Positions 34,851 through 44,436 of a DNA stretch of 64,000 bases are shown one piece after another. Every line of letters starts with the position of its first letter. Positions within the stretch are counted from its first letter, which is position 1. The translations under genes and the position numbers were made by a program. Below the pieces are notes generated by a model, which did not search any database, had not been told where the DNA came from, and was given only the letters and a program-made list of their open reading frames with translations. Source of the DNA: Spirosoma panaciterrae DSM 21099 (GTDB lineage Bacteria; Bacteroidota; Bacteroidia; Cytophagales; Spirosomataceae); NCBI RefSeq assembly GCF_000374025.1, contig NZ_KB893193.1:1-64000 (forward strand), read 5' to 3'.

Positions 34851-36281
34851 ATGTCGCATGTTACATCAGCTGTAAGAACCCCTCTCGTTACCGGTGGCAA
34901 AACCTACGCCGACGTAACGGAGGATATTAGTAAGCAGGTTGAGGGCAATCCGACTCGTGAATGGACCATTGCCTTCACGATTGCGGTAATTGTTCTCACG
35001 TACGGAACGGCCTGTCTGTTCTGGACGTGGTGGGAAGGTCTGGGTGTTTGGGGGCTGAACAAAACTGTCGGCTGGGCCTGGGACATTACCAACTTCGTAT
35101 GGTGGGTAGGTATCGGTCACGCTGGTACGCTGATTTCGGCTATTTTATTGTTGTTCCGTCAGAAGTGGCGGACGGCTGTAAACCGGGCGGCTGAAGCTAT
35201 GACCATTTTCGCCGTTATCTGTGCAGCTAGCTTCATCATGATGCACGCAGGTCGGCCCTGGGTAGCTTACTGGTGTTTGCCACTGCCTAATACGCTCGGT
35301 TCACTCTGGGTTAACTTCAAATCGCCACTGGTTTGGGACGTGTTCGCCATCAGTACCTATTTTACCGTATCGCTCGTATTCTGGTACATGGGCCTTATTC
35401 CTGATTTGGCTACCATTCGTGACCGGGCAAAAAGTAAAGTATCGCGGTATATCTACGGTGCTTTTGCAATGGGCTGGAATGGTTCAGCGAAAACCTGGGC
35501 TCGTTATGAATACATGAGTTTGATTCTGGCTGGTCTTTCTACCCCACTTGTACTTTCGGTACACACGATTGTATCCTTTGACTTTGCTACTTCGGTAATT
35601 CCAGGTTGGCATACAACGATCTTCCCTCCTTACTTCGTTGCCGGGGCTATCTTCTCCGGTTTCGCAATGGTACAAAACCTGGTGCTTATTATCCGGGTTG
35701 TATTTAAGCTGGAAGATTACATTACGGTCGAACACATCGAGTCGATGAACAAGGTTATCACCTTAACGGGTTCGATTGTGGGTGTAGCCTACCTGACGGA
35801 ATTTTTCATCGCCTGGTATTCGGGTGTTGAATTTGAAGGATATGCGTTCATCAACCGGGCAACTGGTCCTTACTGGTGGGCCTACTGGGCGATGATGACC
35901 TGTAACGTTATTACTCCACAGCTCTTTTGGTCACGAGCGATTCGCCGGAGCATTGTCTGGACATTTGTTCTGTCGGTAGTTGTAAACATCGGTATGTGGT
36001 TTGAGCGGTTTGTAATTATTGTTACCTCGCTGCACCGCGACTATCTCCCATCGAGCTGGGCGATGTTCCACCCGACCCTATTCGATATCAGCGACTACAT
36101 TTTCTCGTTTGGTTTGTTCTTCACACTATTCCTGCTGTTCTCGAAATTCTTGCCAGTTGTGAATATGGCCGAAGTAAAAACCATCATCAAGTCGTCTTCT
36201 GAGAAACTGCCTGTTTCCGTATCGGGCGTTGCGAAAGGTGAGCGCGTTGCAAATCCAACATTTAACAAAAACGTAGAGTAA
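34851..36281 (+). CDS. actC: Alternative Complex III subunit ActC, NrfD-like membrane protein
   Basis: 476 aa with about ten membrane helices, NrfD/PsrC type. In known ACIII this subunit binds menaquinol on the periplasmic side and sits against ActB. N-terminal helix [21 protein letters not shown], then [21 protein letters not shown] with the His/Arg pair typical of NrfD proteins. It follows actB after an 82-bp spacer with a palindrome. Confidence 0.94.
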   Translation: MSHVTSAVRTPLVTGGKTYADVTEDISKQVEGNPTREWTIAFTIAVIVLTYGTACLFWTWWEGLGVWGLNKTVGWAWDITNFVWWVGIGHAGTLISAILLLFRQKWRTAVNRAAEAMTIFAVICAASFIMMHAGRPWVAYWCLPLPNTLGSLWVNFKSPLVWDVFAISTYFTVSLVFWYMGLIPDLATIRDRAKSKVSRYIYGAFAMGWNGSAKTWARYEYMSLILAGLSTPLVLSVHTIVSFDFATSVIPGWHTTIFPPYFVAGAIFSGFAMVQNLVLIIRVVFKLEDYITVEHIESMNKVITLTGSIVGVAYLTEFFIAWYSGVEFEGYAFINRATGPYWWAYWAMMTCNVITPQLFWSRAIRRSIVWTFVLSVVVNIGMWFERFVIIVTSLHRDYLPSSWAMFHPTLFDISDYIFSFGLFFTLFLLFSKFLPVVNMAEVKTIIKSSSEKLPVSVSGVAKGERVANPTFNKNVE

Positions 36282-36287
36282 TAACCT

Positions 36288-36345
36288 ATTCGGTTTACGG
36301 TTTTCGGTACATATACTACCGGAAACTGTAAACCGTAAACCGAAT
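36288..36345. repeat. inverted repeat in the actC-actD spacer, arms differing by one 7-nt unit
   Basis: Left arm 36288-36307, right arm 36319-36345. The outer 16 nt pair perfectly. The right arm then has exactly seven additional nucleotides before the shared inner bases. The repeating unit is ggtttac. Confidence 0.8.
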
Positions 36346-36350
36346 AAAGT

Positions 36351-36884
36351 ATGTCAGACGCACACGATAACGGTAAATTCCTGGTCGGCATCTTCGACGA
36401 TGATGATGTGGTATTACAGGCCGTTAAAGAAGTAAAAAAAGCAGGTGTTCGGATTCATGAAGTCTATTCACCGTTCCCGATCCACGGACTAGACGTAGCG
36501 CTGGGTCATCCACGTACACGTCTGGGTATTGCCGCTTTCTTATTCGGATTATCCGGTACACTTACCGCACTGGCGCTGACCTTCTATACGGAAGGTTTCG
36601 ACTGGCCAATGATCGTTGGGGGTAAAGATTCATACTCACCTATCGTATATGTACCTGTTATTTTTGAGCTGACCGTACTTTTCTGTGCATTGGGCATGGT
36701 CGGTACATTCCTCGTATCGAATGGTCTCGGCCCTACAGTTAAACCATTGATGTACGATCTCAGAACGACCGATAATAAATTTGCTATGGCTATTGATCTT
36801 AGCAAGAATAATATTGGTGAAGGTGATATTGAGCAGATTCTGAAGAAATCAGGCGCTGCTGAAGTAAATGTTAAGCAGTTCTAA
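36351..36884 (+). CDS. actD: Alternative Complex III subunit ActD (DUF3341)
   Basis: 177 aa. A soluble N-terminal part (FLVGIFDDDDVVLQAVKEVKKAGVRIHEVYSPFPIHGLD) is followed by two membrane helices (about residues 60-82 and 98-122) and a C-terminal ferredoxin-like segment. This is the DUF3341 pattern always found between actC and actE. It carries no cofactor; its role is structural. Confidence 0.94.
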   Translation: MSDAHDNGKFLVGIFDDDDVVLQAVKEVKKAGVRIHEVYSPFPIHGLDVALGHPRTRLGIAAFLFGLSGTLTALALTFYTEGFDWPMIVGGKDSYSPIVYVPVIFELTVLFCALGMVGTFLVSNGLGPTVKPLMYDLRTTDNKFAMAIDLSKNNIGEGDIEQILKKSGAAEVNVKQF

Positions 36885-36892
36885 TATTCAGG

Positions 36893-37504
36893 ATGGGAAT
36901 GATTACTAAACATACGAGTGTAACCGCGCTGGCGATTATCGGGCTGATGTTTGCAGGAACAGCCTGCAAAAGAGGTCATGATAATACCGGGGTTGAATAT
37001 GCACCTCAGATGTACGATGCGGTAGGTTATGAGCCCTACCGTCAGATTCGTCCAAATACGATTAACCCTCAAGGGCTGAACATGCGTTTGCCTGCACGAG
37101 GTACTGTAGCCCGGCCAAACTATCATACAACGTTTGGAGAGGGAGCAAATGCTAAAACGGATTTGATGATCTATCATATTCCGGCCGACAGTATCGAAAT
37201 TGCCGAACGTGTGCTGACCAATCCGATTCCAGAAACCGAGCAGTCGTTGGCTGAAGGTAAAACCCTATACACTCGGTATTGCAGCCATTGCCATGGTGAA
37301 GCCGGTAAAGGCGATGGTCTGGTAGGTAAGGAGTACAAAGGGGTGCCTAACTATTCCTCTGACGCGCTGAAAACGCTAAATGATGGACACATCTTCCACG
37401 TAATCACAAACGGTAAAGGCCGTATGTGGCCACATGGTTCACAAATTACGCCAGAAGATCGCTGGAAAATTGTGCAGTACGTACACAAATTACAACAAGG
37501 ATAA
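36893..37504 (+). CDS. actE: Alternative Complex III subunit ActE, monoheme cytochrome c
   Basis: 203 aa. The signal peptide ends in a lipobox (FAGTAC), so it is a lipid-anchored periplasmic cytochrome. One heme site CSHCH at about residues 131-135, with a likely Met ligand in GRMWPHG. In known ACIII it is one of the exit hemes towards the oxidase. It starts 8 bp after actD. Confidence 0.94.
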   Translation: MGMITKHTSVTALAIIGLMFAGTACKRGHDNTGVEYAPQMYDAVGYEPYRQIRPNTINPQGLNMRLPARGTVARPNYHTTFGEGANAKTDLMIYHIPADSIEIAERVLTNPIPETEQSLAEGKTLYTRYCSHCHGEAGKGDGLVGKEYKGVPNYSSDALKTLNDGHIFHVITNGKGRMWPHGSQITPEDRWKIVQYVHKLQQG

Positions 37505-37556
37505 TTTTGAGTTCATAGGCTAGGGGGCACTTGAAAAAGATTAACCTGCCGGATGA

Positions 37557-37580
37557 CTGAAAACTGAAAACTGAAAACTG
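37557..37580 (+). repeat. (CTGAAAA)x3 tract in the actE-actF spacer
   Basis: Three perfect tandem copies of the heptamer CTGAAAA followed by CTG, ending 7 bp before the actF ATG. No complementary arm is present. Confidence 0.9.
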
Positions 37581-37587
37581 TTAAGAA

Positions 37588-38897
37588 TGGCATCGGCTCA
37601 CGCAATACCGTCCTTAGACGAAGAATTTGAATTTACCGCAGAGTCCAAGCGTCGAATAATGATTAGCCTTGGAGTGGGAGTTGCGCTGGTAGCAATTGGC
37701 GCATATCTTCTGGCATCAGGGGCTGGCTCACACGAGACTCACGTGGCTGCTCATGGTGCTGGTGGACATGAAGCGCATGAAGGGGCGCATCATGCCTATA
37801 AATGGACCAACCGCTTGTGGGCGAATGTTTGGCTGAACGCCATTTATTTCACAGGAGCTTCGGTCATTGGCATGTTCTTTATGTCGTACAACTATCTAGC
37901 GCAAGCTGGATGGTCAGTTGCTTTTAAGCGGATCCCTGAAGCAATGCCTGCTTACCTGCCATTTATGGGCGTGGTTGTGCTCGCTGTCTTCTTTATTGCA
38001 GGCCATGACTTATTTCACTGGACTCACCCAGGTTTGTATGATAAAGCCAGTCCTGAGTTTGATCCGATCATTAATGGTAAAAAAGGCTTCCTCAATACCC
38101 CTTTTTACCTGACCCGTATCATCCTGTATTTTGCTTTATGGTATGGCTTATGGAGAATGTTACGTAATTTCTCTTTACAGGAGGATTTGTATGGAGGCAC
38201 CGACTATTATGAAAAGAGTATCAAGTTTGGCACTGCTTTCCTGCTTGTTTTTGGCGTAACGTCGTCAACTTCAGCCTGGGATTTTGTCATGTCGATTGAT
38301 ACGCACTGGTTCAGCACAATGTTCGGTTGGTACACACTCGCTAGCTGGCACGTAACAGGTCTGGCAATTATTACCTTAACGGTAGTAACGCTGCGGGAAC
38401 AGGGCTACCTGAAATGGGTGAACGAAAGTCATTTGCATGATCTGGGTAAGTTTATGTTTGCCTTTACGATCTTCTGGACATACGTATGGTTTGCGCAATT
38501 CATGTTGATCTATTACGCTAACCTTCCCGAAGAAACTATTTATTACCGCGAACGTTTTAGTGGATACGGGGGAATCTATAAAGCTCCATTCCTCGTAAAT
38601 TTGTTATTATGTTTTGTGTTCCCATTCTTAATCTTGATGACGCGGGATGCCAAACGGACAAATATCATTCTGAAACTGGCGGCCTGGTGTATTATAGTTG
38701 GTCACTACTTTGACTTTTATAATAATATCATGCCCGGAACAGTGGGTGAACACGGTGGATTCGGACCATTGGAATTTGGTATGATCCTTATTTTTGCATC
38801 TGGTTTTGTTTGGTCGCTGTACTCGCAGTTATCAAAAGCGAACCTGATTCCAAAAAATCACCCGATGCTGGAAGAAACGCTGCACCACGATATTTAA
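37588..38897 (+). CDS. actF: Alternative Complex III subunit ActF, NrfD-like membrane protein
   Basis: About 436 aa, ten membrane helices, a paralogue of ActC. A His-rich loop (residues about 48-72, SHETHVAAHGAGGHEAHEG) lies between the first two helices. FFIAGHDLFHWTHPGLYD and FNSL-type helices follow the family. In known ACIII ActF forms the membrane core with ActC and may conduct protons. It starts after an 82-bp spacer containing the CTGAAAA tract, and ctaC follows 19 bp downstream. Confidence 0.94.
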
Positions 38898-38916
38898 TCA
38901 ATAACTGTACAGAACA

Positions 38917-40035
38917 ATGGTTTATATAATTGCTATATTATCGGTAATCTTCCTGGGACTGGCAGTGATGGTCATTTCTCGGATGGCTTCCGTAGTACAG
39001 AGTGCCAGTGGTCCAGTCGATGAAGACCGAATTGGCATGAGTAACCGCCTGAATGCAGGCTTAATGGTCGTCTTCTTTGTGGTGGGTCTAATTGCGGCAA
39101 TATGGTCATTTCTGCATGCCCGCCAATTCTTTCTACCTGAAGCTGCCAGTCCTCATGGGCGCCATACAGATTTTCTGTTCTGGCTTTCGATGAGCATTAT
39201 TACAATTGCCTTTATTGTTACCAATGCCTTGTTATTCTTTTTTGCGTGGCGTTATCAATACCGGCCAGGTCATAAAGCATCTTACTATCCAGAAAACCAC
39301 AAACTAGAGCTAATCTGGACCGTGATTCCTGCCGTTGTCATGGCATTGCTCGTTTTTACGGGATGGCGTGCATGGCGTGATATTATGGCTGAAGCGCCTG
39401 AAAATGCACAAGTATTTGAACTAGTAGGAAAGCAATTCAACTGGATTGCCCGCTACCCAGGGGTTGATAATAATAAGCTCGGTGCATTCAATTACAAATT
39501 GATCGATAGTAATAACGAAACAGGTATTGACTATACTGACGAATCGTCGTTTGATGATTTTGTATCGACCTCGGAACTACATATTCCGGTTAACAAGCCT
39601 ATTCTTTTGAAAATTCGGGCTCGTGATGTACTGCATAGTGTATTTATTCCTCACCTGCGTGTGAAAATGGACGCTGTGCCTGGTATGCCTACCCGTTTTC
39701 AATTCACCGCTGATAAAACAACGGATGAAATGAAGAATATCACAGGTAATCCCAACTTTACTTATGAGATTGCCTGTACAGAAGTATGTGGTCAGGGCCA
39801 CTTCTCAATGCGTATTCGTTTGATCGTTGAAGATGAAGCTTCATGGCAGGCCTGGTGCAAAGAGCAGAAACCTTTGTTGACTTCGACTCCCGAATTAGCT
39901 TCGCGTATTCCTGCTAATTTGAAAGCAAAAGCAGCTAAGTATCTGTCAGCGCCAGAAACGGCTGCTCCTGCTGATACAACAACGGCATCAATTGTTAAAA
40001 ATGGAGAGACTGTAGCCAGCGCTTCAGTCCGTTAA
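38917..40035 (+). CDS. ctaC: cytochrome c oxidase subunit II
   Basis: 372 aa. The CuA site is complete: a His in the DVLHSVF segment and CTEVCGQGHFSM (Cys, Glu, Cys, His, Met) at about residues 288-299. Before the usual two helices there are two extra N-terminal hydrophobic segments (about 1-23 and 47-68), giving four predicted helices. No cytochrome c domain is fused at the C-terminus, which is instead an Ala/Thr-rich tail. So the electron donor is probably the ACIII heme domains, as in ACIII-oxidase supercomplexes. Confidence 0.94.
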   Translation: MVYIIAILSVIFLGLAVMVISRMASVVQSASGPVDEDRIGMSNRLNAGLMVVFFVVGLIAAIWSFLHARQFFLPEAASPHGRHTDFLFWLSMSIITIAFIVTNALLFFFAWRYQYRPGHKASYYPENHKLELIWTVIPAVVMALLVFTGWRAWRDIMAEAPENAQVFELVGKQFNWIARYPGVDNNKLGAFNYKLIDSNNETGIDYTDESSFDDFVSTSELHIPVNKPILLKIRARDVLHSVFIPHLRVKMDAVPGMPTRFQFTADKTTDEMKNITGNPNFTYEIACTEVCGQGHFSMRIRLIVEDEASWQAWCKEQKPLLTSTPELASRIPANLKAKAAKYLSAPETAAPADTTTASIVKNGETVASASVR

Positions 40036-40063
40036 TTTCTAAACTTACAAGAAACCAAATACT

Positions 40064-41947
40064 ATGGCGACTGTAGCAGCTAACTCGGCAACTGTGGCCC
40101 ATGCAGCAGAGCATGACCACCATGAGCCACAAAGTTTTTGGCGCACGTACATATTTTCAGAAGATCACAAGACTATTGCCAAGCAATACCTGATTTCGGG
40201 TATTATCTGGTCAGTTATTGGCATTAGCCTATCAGTCATGTTCCGGCTTCAGTTGGGTTTCCCAAATATGAAACTGGATTTCTTACGGCCAATTCTTGGC
40301 AACTGGATCAACGAGACGGGTAAGCTTGACCCCGATTTTTATCTGGCATTGGTAACGATGCATGGAACCATCATGGTATTCTTTGTATTGACAGCCGGAT
40401 TGAGCGGAACATTTTCAAACTTCCTGATTCCTTTACAAGTAGGTGCCCGCGATATGGCATCAGGCTTCCTGAACATGTTGTCATACTGGTTCTTCTTTCT
40501 GGCCAGTATGATTATGCTTGGTTCTCTGTTCATTGAAACAGGTCCTGCTGCTGGTGGCTGGGTAATTTATCCACCATTGAGTGCGCTACCGCAAGCACAC
40601 AAAGGCTCTGAATTGGGAATGACTCTGTGGCTGATCAGTATGGCTCTGTTCATTGTATCGCAGTTGCTGGGAGGTATTAACTACATCACAACAGTAATCA
40701 ACCTGCGTACAAGAGGCATGTCGTTCAGCAAACTCCCCCTGACGATCTGGGCGTTTTTCCTGACGGCTGTGCTGGGTCTGATTTCGTTCCCTGTACTTCT
40801 TTCGGCCGCTTTGCTGCTTATTTTCGACCGTAGCTTCGGTACAAGCTTCTACCTGTCCGAAATCTATATTAAAGGAGAAGCCTTACCAAACGTAGGTGGT
40901 AGCCCAATCTTGTTCCAACACCTGTTCTGGTTCCTTGGTCACCCGGAAGTATACATTGTACTACTGCCAGCATTGGGAATGACCTCCGAAATCATTGCGA
41001 CTAACTCGCGTAAACCGATCTTCGGCTACCGGGCCATGATTGCCTCCATGATGGGTATTGCCTTCCTGGCATTTATCGTATGGGCTCACCATATGTTCGT
41101 GACAGGTATGAACCCATTCCTGGGCTCTATCTTCATGTTCCTGACACTGATTATTGCAGTGCCATCAGCGGTAAAAGCGTTCAACTACATTACAACTCTC
41201 TGGCGTGGAAATATCCGGTTTACACCAGCGATGCTGTTCTCGATCGGTCTGGTATCCTTCTTTATTTCAGGTGGATTAACAGGTATTATTCTGGGTAACT
41301 CGGCATTGGATATTCAACTGCACGATACCTATTTCGTTGTTGCTCACTTCCACCTCGTGATGGGTGCTGCCTCAGCGTTTGGTCTGTTGGCCGGGGTTTA
41401 CCACTGGTTCCCCAAAATGTTTGGTCGGATGATGAACGAGAAGCTTGGTTATGTTCACTTCTGGCTAACTTTTATTGGTATTTACCTGGTATTCTTCCCC
41501 ATGCACTACATTGGGATATCTGGTTTCCCACGTCGCTATTATGCCTTCACAAGCTATGACTTCACGAAGAATATCTTCGCTGATATGAATAGCTTCATTA
41601 GCCTTGCTGCTATTTTTACCTTCACGGCTCAGTGGATTTTCGTCTGGAATTTCGTGTACAGCATGTTTAAAGGTCGGAAAGCTCCACAAAATCCATGGAA
41701 ATCGAATACACTGGAATGGACGGCACCAATCAACCCAGGTCATGGTAACTGGCCCGGTGAAATTCCTGCCGTTTATCGTTGGGCCTATGATTATAGTAAG
41801 CCAGGTGCAAAGGATGATTTCATTCCTCAAAACGTGCCTTACTCGCAAACTCCTGAGTCAAATCTGCCGCATGAAAATGAGCTGATTGGGCTGGAGAAAG
41901 AAATTGAGGCACAAAATCTGAATGACCAGTTCAAACAGCCTCACTAA
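40064..41947 (+). CDS. ctaD: cytochrome c oxidase subunit I
   Basis: Catalytic subunit with heme a, heme a3 and CuB. 627 aa, about twelve to fourteen helices. HPEVYI holds the CuB His and cross-linked Tyr; IVWAHHMF the two other CuB His; HDTYFVVAHFHLVMG the heme ligands. The N-terminal Met-Ala-rich segment is hydrophilic and His-rich (HAAEHDHHE). This is the A-type family. The 3' end overlaps ctaA by 26 bp. Confidence 0.96.
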   Translation: MATVAANSATVAHAAEHDHHEPQSFWRTYIFSEDHKTIAKQYLISGIIWSVIGISLSVMFRLQLGFPNMKLDFLRPILGNWINETGKLDPDFYLALVTMHGTIMVFFVLTAGLSGTFSNFLIPLQVGARDMASGFLNMLSYWFFFLASMIMLGSLFIETGPAAGGWVIYPPLSALPQAHKGSELGMTLWLISMALFIVSQLLGGINYITTVINLRTRGMSFSKLPLTIWAFFLTAVLGLISFPVLLSAALLLIFDRSFGTSFYLSEIYIKGEALPNVGGSPILFQHLFWFLGHPEVYIVLLPALGMTSEIIATNSRKPIFGYRAMIASMMGIAFLAFIVWAHHMFVTGMNPFLGSIFMFLTLIIAVPSAVKAFNYITTLWRGNIRFTPAMLFSIGLVSFFISGGLTGIILGNSALDIQLHDTYFVVAHFHLVMGAASAFGLLAGVYHWFPKMFGRMMNEKLGYVHFWLTFIGIYLVFFPMHYIGISGFPRRYYAFTSYDFTKNIFADMNSFISLAAIFTFTAQWIFVWNFVYSMFKGRKAPQNPWKSNTLEWTAPINPGHGNWPGEIPAVYRWAYDYSKPGAKDDFIPQNVPYSQTPESNLPHENELIGLEKEIEAQNLNDQFKQPH

Positions 41948-42941
41948 TAAACAGGAACTGCGCTTCCAGAGCTTGGCTCTATTGACAATTGTTGCCATAT
42001 ACATAGTTGTTTTGGCAGGTGGTATTGTCAGAGGGACGGGCTCTGGAATGGGCTGTCCAGACTGGCCAAAATGTTTTGGCCGCTGGATTCCGCCTACCGA
42101 GCTTTCGCAGCTACCAGCCAATTATCAGGAGATATACGGAGCCAAACTAAAAGGTGAGATAGAATTCAATCCTGTAAAAACGTGGATTGAATATCTGAAC
42201 CGACTGGTTGGTGTATTATCTGGTTTTTTAGTTTTCGCTACTTTAATAACATCATTTTCATTCTGGCGAAAAGATAGAGCCATTGTTTGGGGGAGCTTGG
42301 CTGCTTTCATTCTCATTGGCTTAAACGGTTGGCTAGGGTCTAAGGTAGTGTCGACAGAATTGGCCCAGTATATGATTACAATTCATATGCTGCTGGCTAT
42401 ACTAGTCGTTTTTGCATTGCTATTTGTTTGGGTACGCTCACAAGGTGCTCAATTAGCTGTAAACCTGACTAAGCGAAAAGAATCAGGCTTGCGCTGGCTG
42501 GCGCTATCGCTGATTCTAGTAACAATAGGACAGGTTGTACTAGGGACTGAAGTACGGGAAGCGCTCGATCTGGTTGTAAAAAAACTGGGCTATCAACAAC
42601 GCGAAAACTGGATTAGTAGTCTTGACTGGCGTTTTTATGTTCATCGTTCGTTTTCCCTGGTTGTGTTAGCGGGACATTTGACTTTAATCTACCAGTTACG
42701 AAAACTAGATAAACGAAGAACGTTAAACTGGATATCGAATGGCCTACTTGCCTGTGTTATATTGGAAATAGGCACAGGTGTTATAATGGCTTATTTGAAT
42801 GTTCCAGCCATTGCGCAACCAATGCATTTACTGTTGGCTATCCTTTTGGTCGGCTTACAATTTATTGCCATACTCGCCTTAACCCCTGATATCCTACTAT
42901 CGAAGAAGGTTAGGCGAAATTTAGAAGTAGCACATGCTTGA
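41922..42941 (+). CDS. ctaA: heme A synthase (COX15/CtaA)
   Basis: 339 aa, eight helices. Oxidises heme O to heme A. GGIVRGTGSGMGCPDWPKCFG in the first loop and EYLNRLVGVLSG and YVHRSFSLVVLAGH with the heme-ligand histidines match the COX15 type. The start lies inside the ctaD gene (26-bp overlap), and its end overlaps ctaB by 8 bp, so translation is coupled. Confidence 0.94.
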   Translation: MTSSNSLTNKQELRFQSLALLTIVAIYIVVLAGGIVRGTGSGMGCPDWPKCFGRWIPPTELSQLPANYQEIYGAKLKGEIEFNPVKTWIEYLNRLVGVLSGFLVFATLITSFSFWRKDRAIVWGSLAAFILIGLNGWLGSKVVSTELAQYMITIHMLLAILVVFALLFVWVRSQGAQLAVNLTKRKESGLRWLALSLILVTIGQVVLGTEVREALDLVVKKLGYQQRENWISSLDWRFYVHRSFSLVVLAGHLTLIYQLRKLDKRRTLNWISNGLLACVILEIGTGVIMAYLNVPAIAQPMHLLLAILLVGLQFIAILALTPDILLSKKVRRNLEVAHA

Positions 42942-43821
42942 TACGGAAAGAATAATAACGGTAAGCACGTTCGGCGAAAAGGCGAAAGCGTATGTTGAGT
43001 TAATCAAGTTAAAGTTAACGCTGGCTGTTGTCTTTTCAGGTGTGTTTGGGTATTGCTTAGCGGCCGATCAGACCAATTGGATAAAGCTCATCGTTTTAGT
43101 TGTCGCTTCGATCGCTATTACGGGTGCGGCTAATATTATTAATCAGATTATTGAGAAAGACTCTGATAAACTGATGAAGCGTACGGCTGTGCGACCTTTA
43201 CCAACGGGACGCTTGACTGTACGGGAGGCTGCAACCTTTGCTTTGATCCTGTTTTCAATTGGCTGCTATTTGTTCGTAGAAGTTTTCAATATACGGGCAG
43301 CCGCATTAGCTGTTTTATCCCTATTGCTATATGGGTTTGTCTACACTCCACTCAAACGGAAAGGGCAAATTGCCGTATTTGTAGGAGCATTGCCCGGTGC
43401 TTTCCCGCCTATGATTGGGTGGGTAGCGGCAACAAATCATTTTGGCTGGGCACCTGGCATTCTGTTTGCCATTCAATTTTTCTGGCAATTTCCACATTTC
43501 TGGGCGATCGGCTGGCTGGCTTTCGATCAATACAAGAAAGCAGGTATCCAGATGATGCCCGGGGATGGCAAAACAACCGAGACCGCCTTTCGTATAATGA
43601 TTTATACGCTGTTCCTGGTTCCAATTGGCTGGCTACCTTATTTTCTGGGTATGACGGGGATTAATTCGGCATTAGTAGCCATGTTTGGCGGAATCTTGTT
43701 TTTGGCGCAAACGTTCCATTTAATGAGAACCTGTACGGATAAGGCAGCCTTGCAAATGATGTTTGGTTCATTGCTTTATCTGCCTATCGTACAGATTGTG
43801 TATCTGTTAGATAAAGTATAA
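42934..43821 (+). CDS. ctaB: protoheme IX farnesyltransferase (heme O synthase)
   Basis: 295 aa UbiA-type prenyltransferase that turns heme B into heme O. NIINQIIEKDSDKLMKRT (about residues 68-85) holds the first Asp-rich motif, with the usual NxxxDxxxD. YTPLKRKGQIAVFVGALPGAFPPMIGW and the second loop FDQYKKAGIQMMPG are typical. Nine helices. Overlaps ctaA by 8 bp; the subunit III gene follows after 9 bp. Confidence 0.95.
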   Translation: MLDTERIITVSTFGEKAKAYVELIKLKLTLAVVFSGVFGYCLAADQTNWIKLIVLVVASIAITGAANIINQIIEKDSDKLMKRTAVRPLPTGRLTVREAATFALILFSIGCYLFVEVFNIRAAALAVLSLLLYGFVYTPLKRKGQIAVFVGALPGAFPPMIGWVAATNHFGWAPGILFAIQFFWQFPHFWAIGWLAFDQYKKAGIQMMPGDGKTTETAFRIMIYTLFLVPIGWLPYFLGMTGINSALVAMFGGILFLAQTFHLMRTCTDKAALQMMFGSLLYLPIVQIVYLLDKV

Positions 43822-43830
43822 CAACAAATC

Positions 43831-44421
43831 ATGAGCGAATTAGTAAATAACATAACATTAGTAGAAGAGCCGGAAGAAACGCTCTCAATGAATCCCCGTA
43901 AATTCATTTTATGGTTGTTCATTGTCAGTATCATCATGCTCTTTGCAGCTATGACCAGTGCTTATCTGGTACGTAGAGCCGAAGGCAATTGGCTGGAATA
44001 TGTCATACCGCCTATTTTTAATTATAGTTCGGTTGTGCTTGTTATGAGTAGCTTAACCATGCACTGGGCATATTTGTCTGCAAAAAAAGACAACTTCGGC
44101 AATCTGAAAATTGCGATAACTGTTACTTTTGTGCTTGGAGCGGTGTTCCTGTACATGCAGTTCCTGGGATGGGTTGACCTGGTAAACGAGAATGTATTCT
44201 TCGTGGGCAATCCAGCGGGTTCATTCATGTACATTTTTACGGGGTTACATGGTTTCCACCTCATCTCCGGTATAATTGTACTGGTTTTTGCCTTGGTGGC
44301 GGCTTTCCGACTCCGAATTCACGCCAAGAGTCTGAATCAAATAGAAATTGCGGCTACGTACTGGCATTTCTTAGATATTTTGTGGTTGTATTTGTTTTTC
44401 TTTTTAGTCTATTTTCATTGA
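43831..44421 (+). CDS. ctaE: cytochrome c oxidase subunit III, first copy
   Basis: 196 aa, five helices. N-terminal MNPRKFILWLFIVSIIMLFAAMTSAYLVRR and FTGLHGFHLISGIIVL plus the end YWHFLDILWLYLFFFLVYFH are subunit III hallmarks. It is the short form (five helices instead of seven). A second, longer subunit III gene follows 15 bp downstream. Confidence 0.92.
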   Translation: MSELVNNITLVEEPEETLSMNPRKFILWLFIVSIIMLFAAMTSAYLVRRAEGNWLEYVIPPIFNYSSVVLVMSSLTMHWAYLSAKKDNFGNLKIAITVTFVLGAVFLYMQFLGWVDLVNENVFFVGNPAGSFMYIFTGLHGFHLISGIIVLVFALVAAFRLRIHAKSLNQIEIAATYWHFLDILWLYLFFFLVYFH

Positions 44422-44436
44422 TAATCTCTTAGACGC

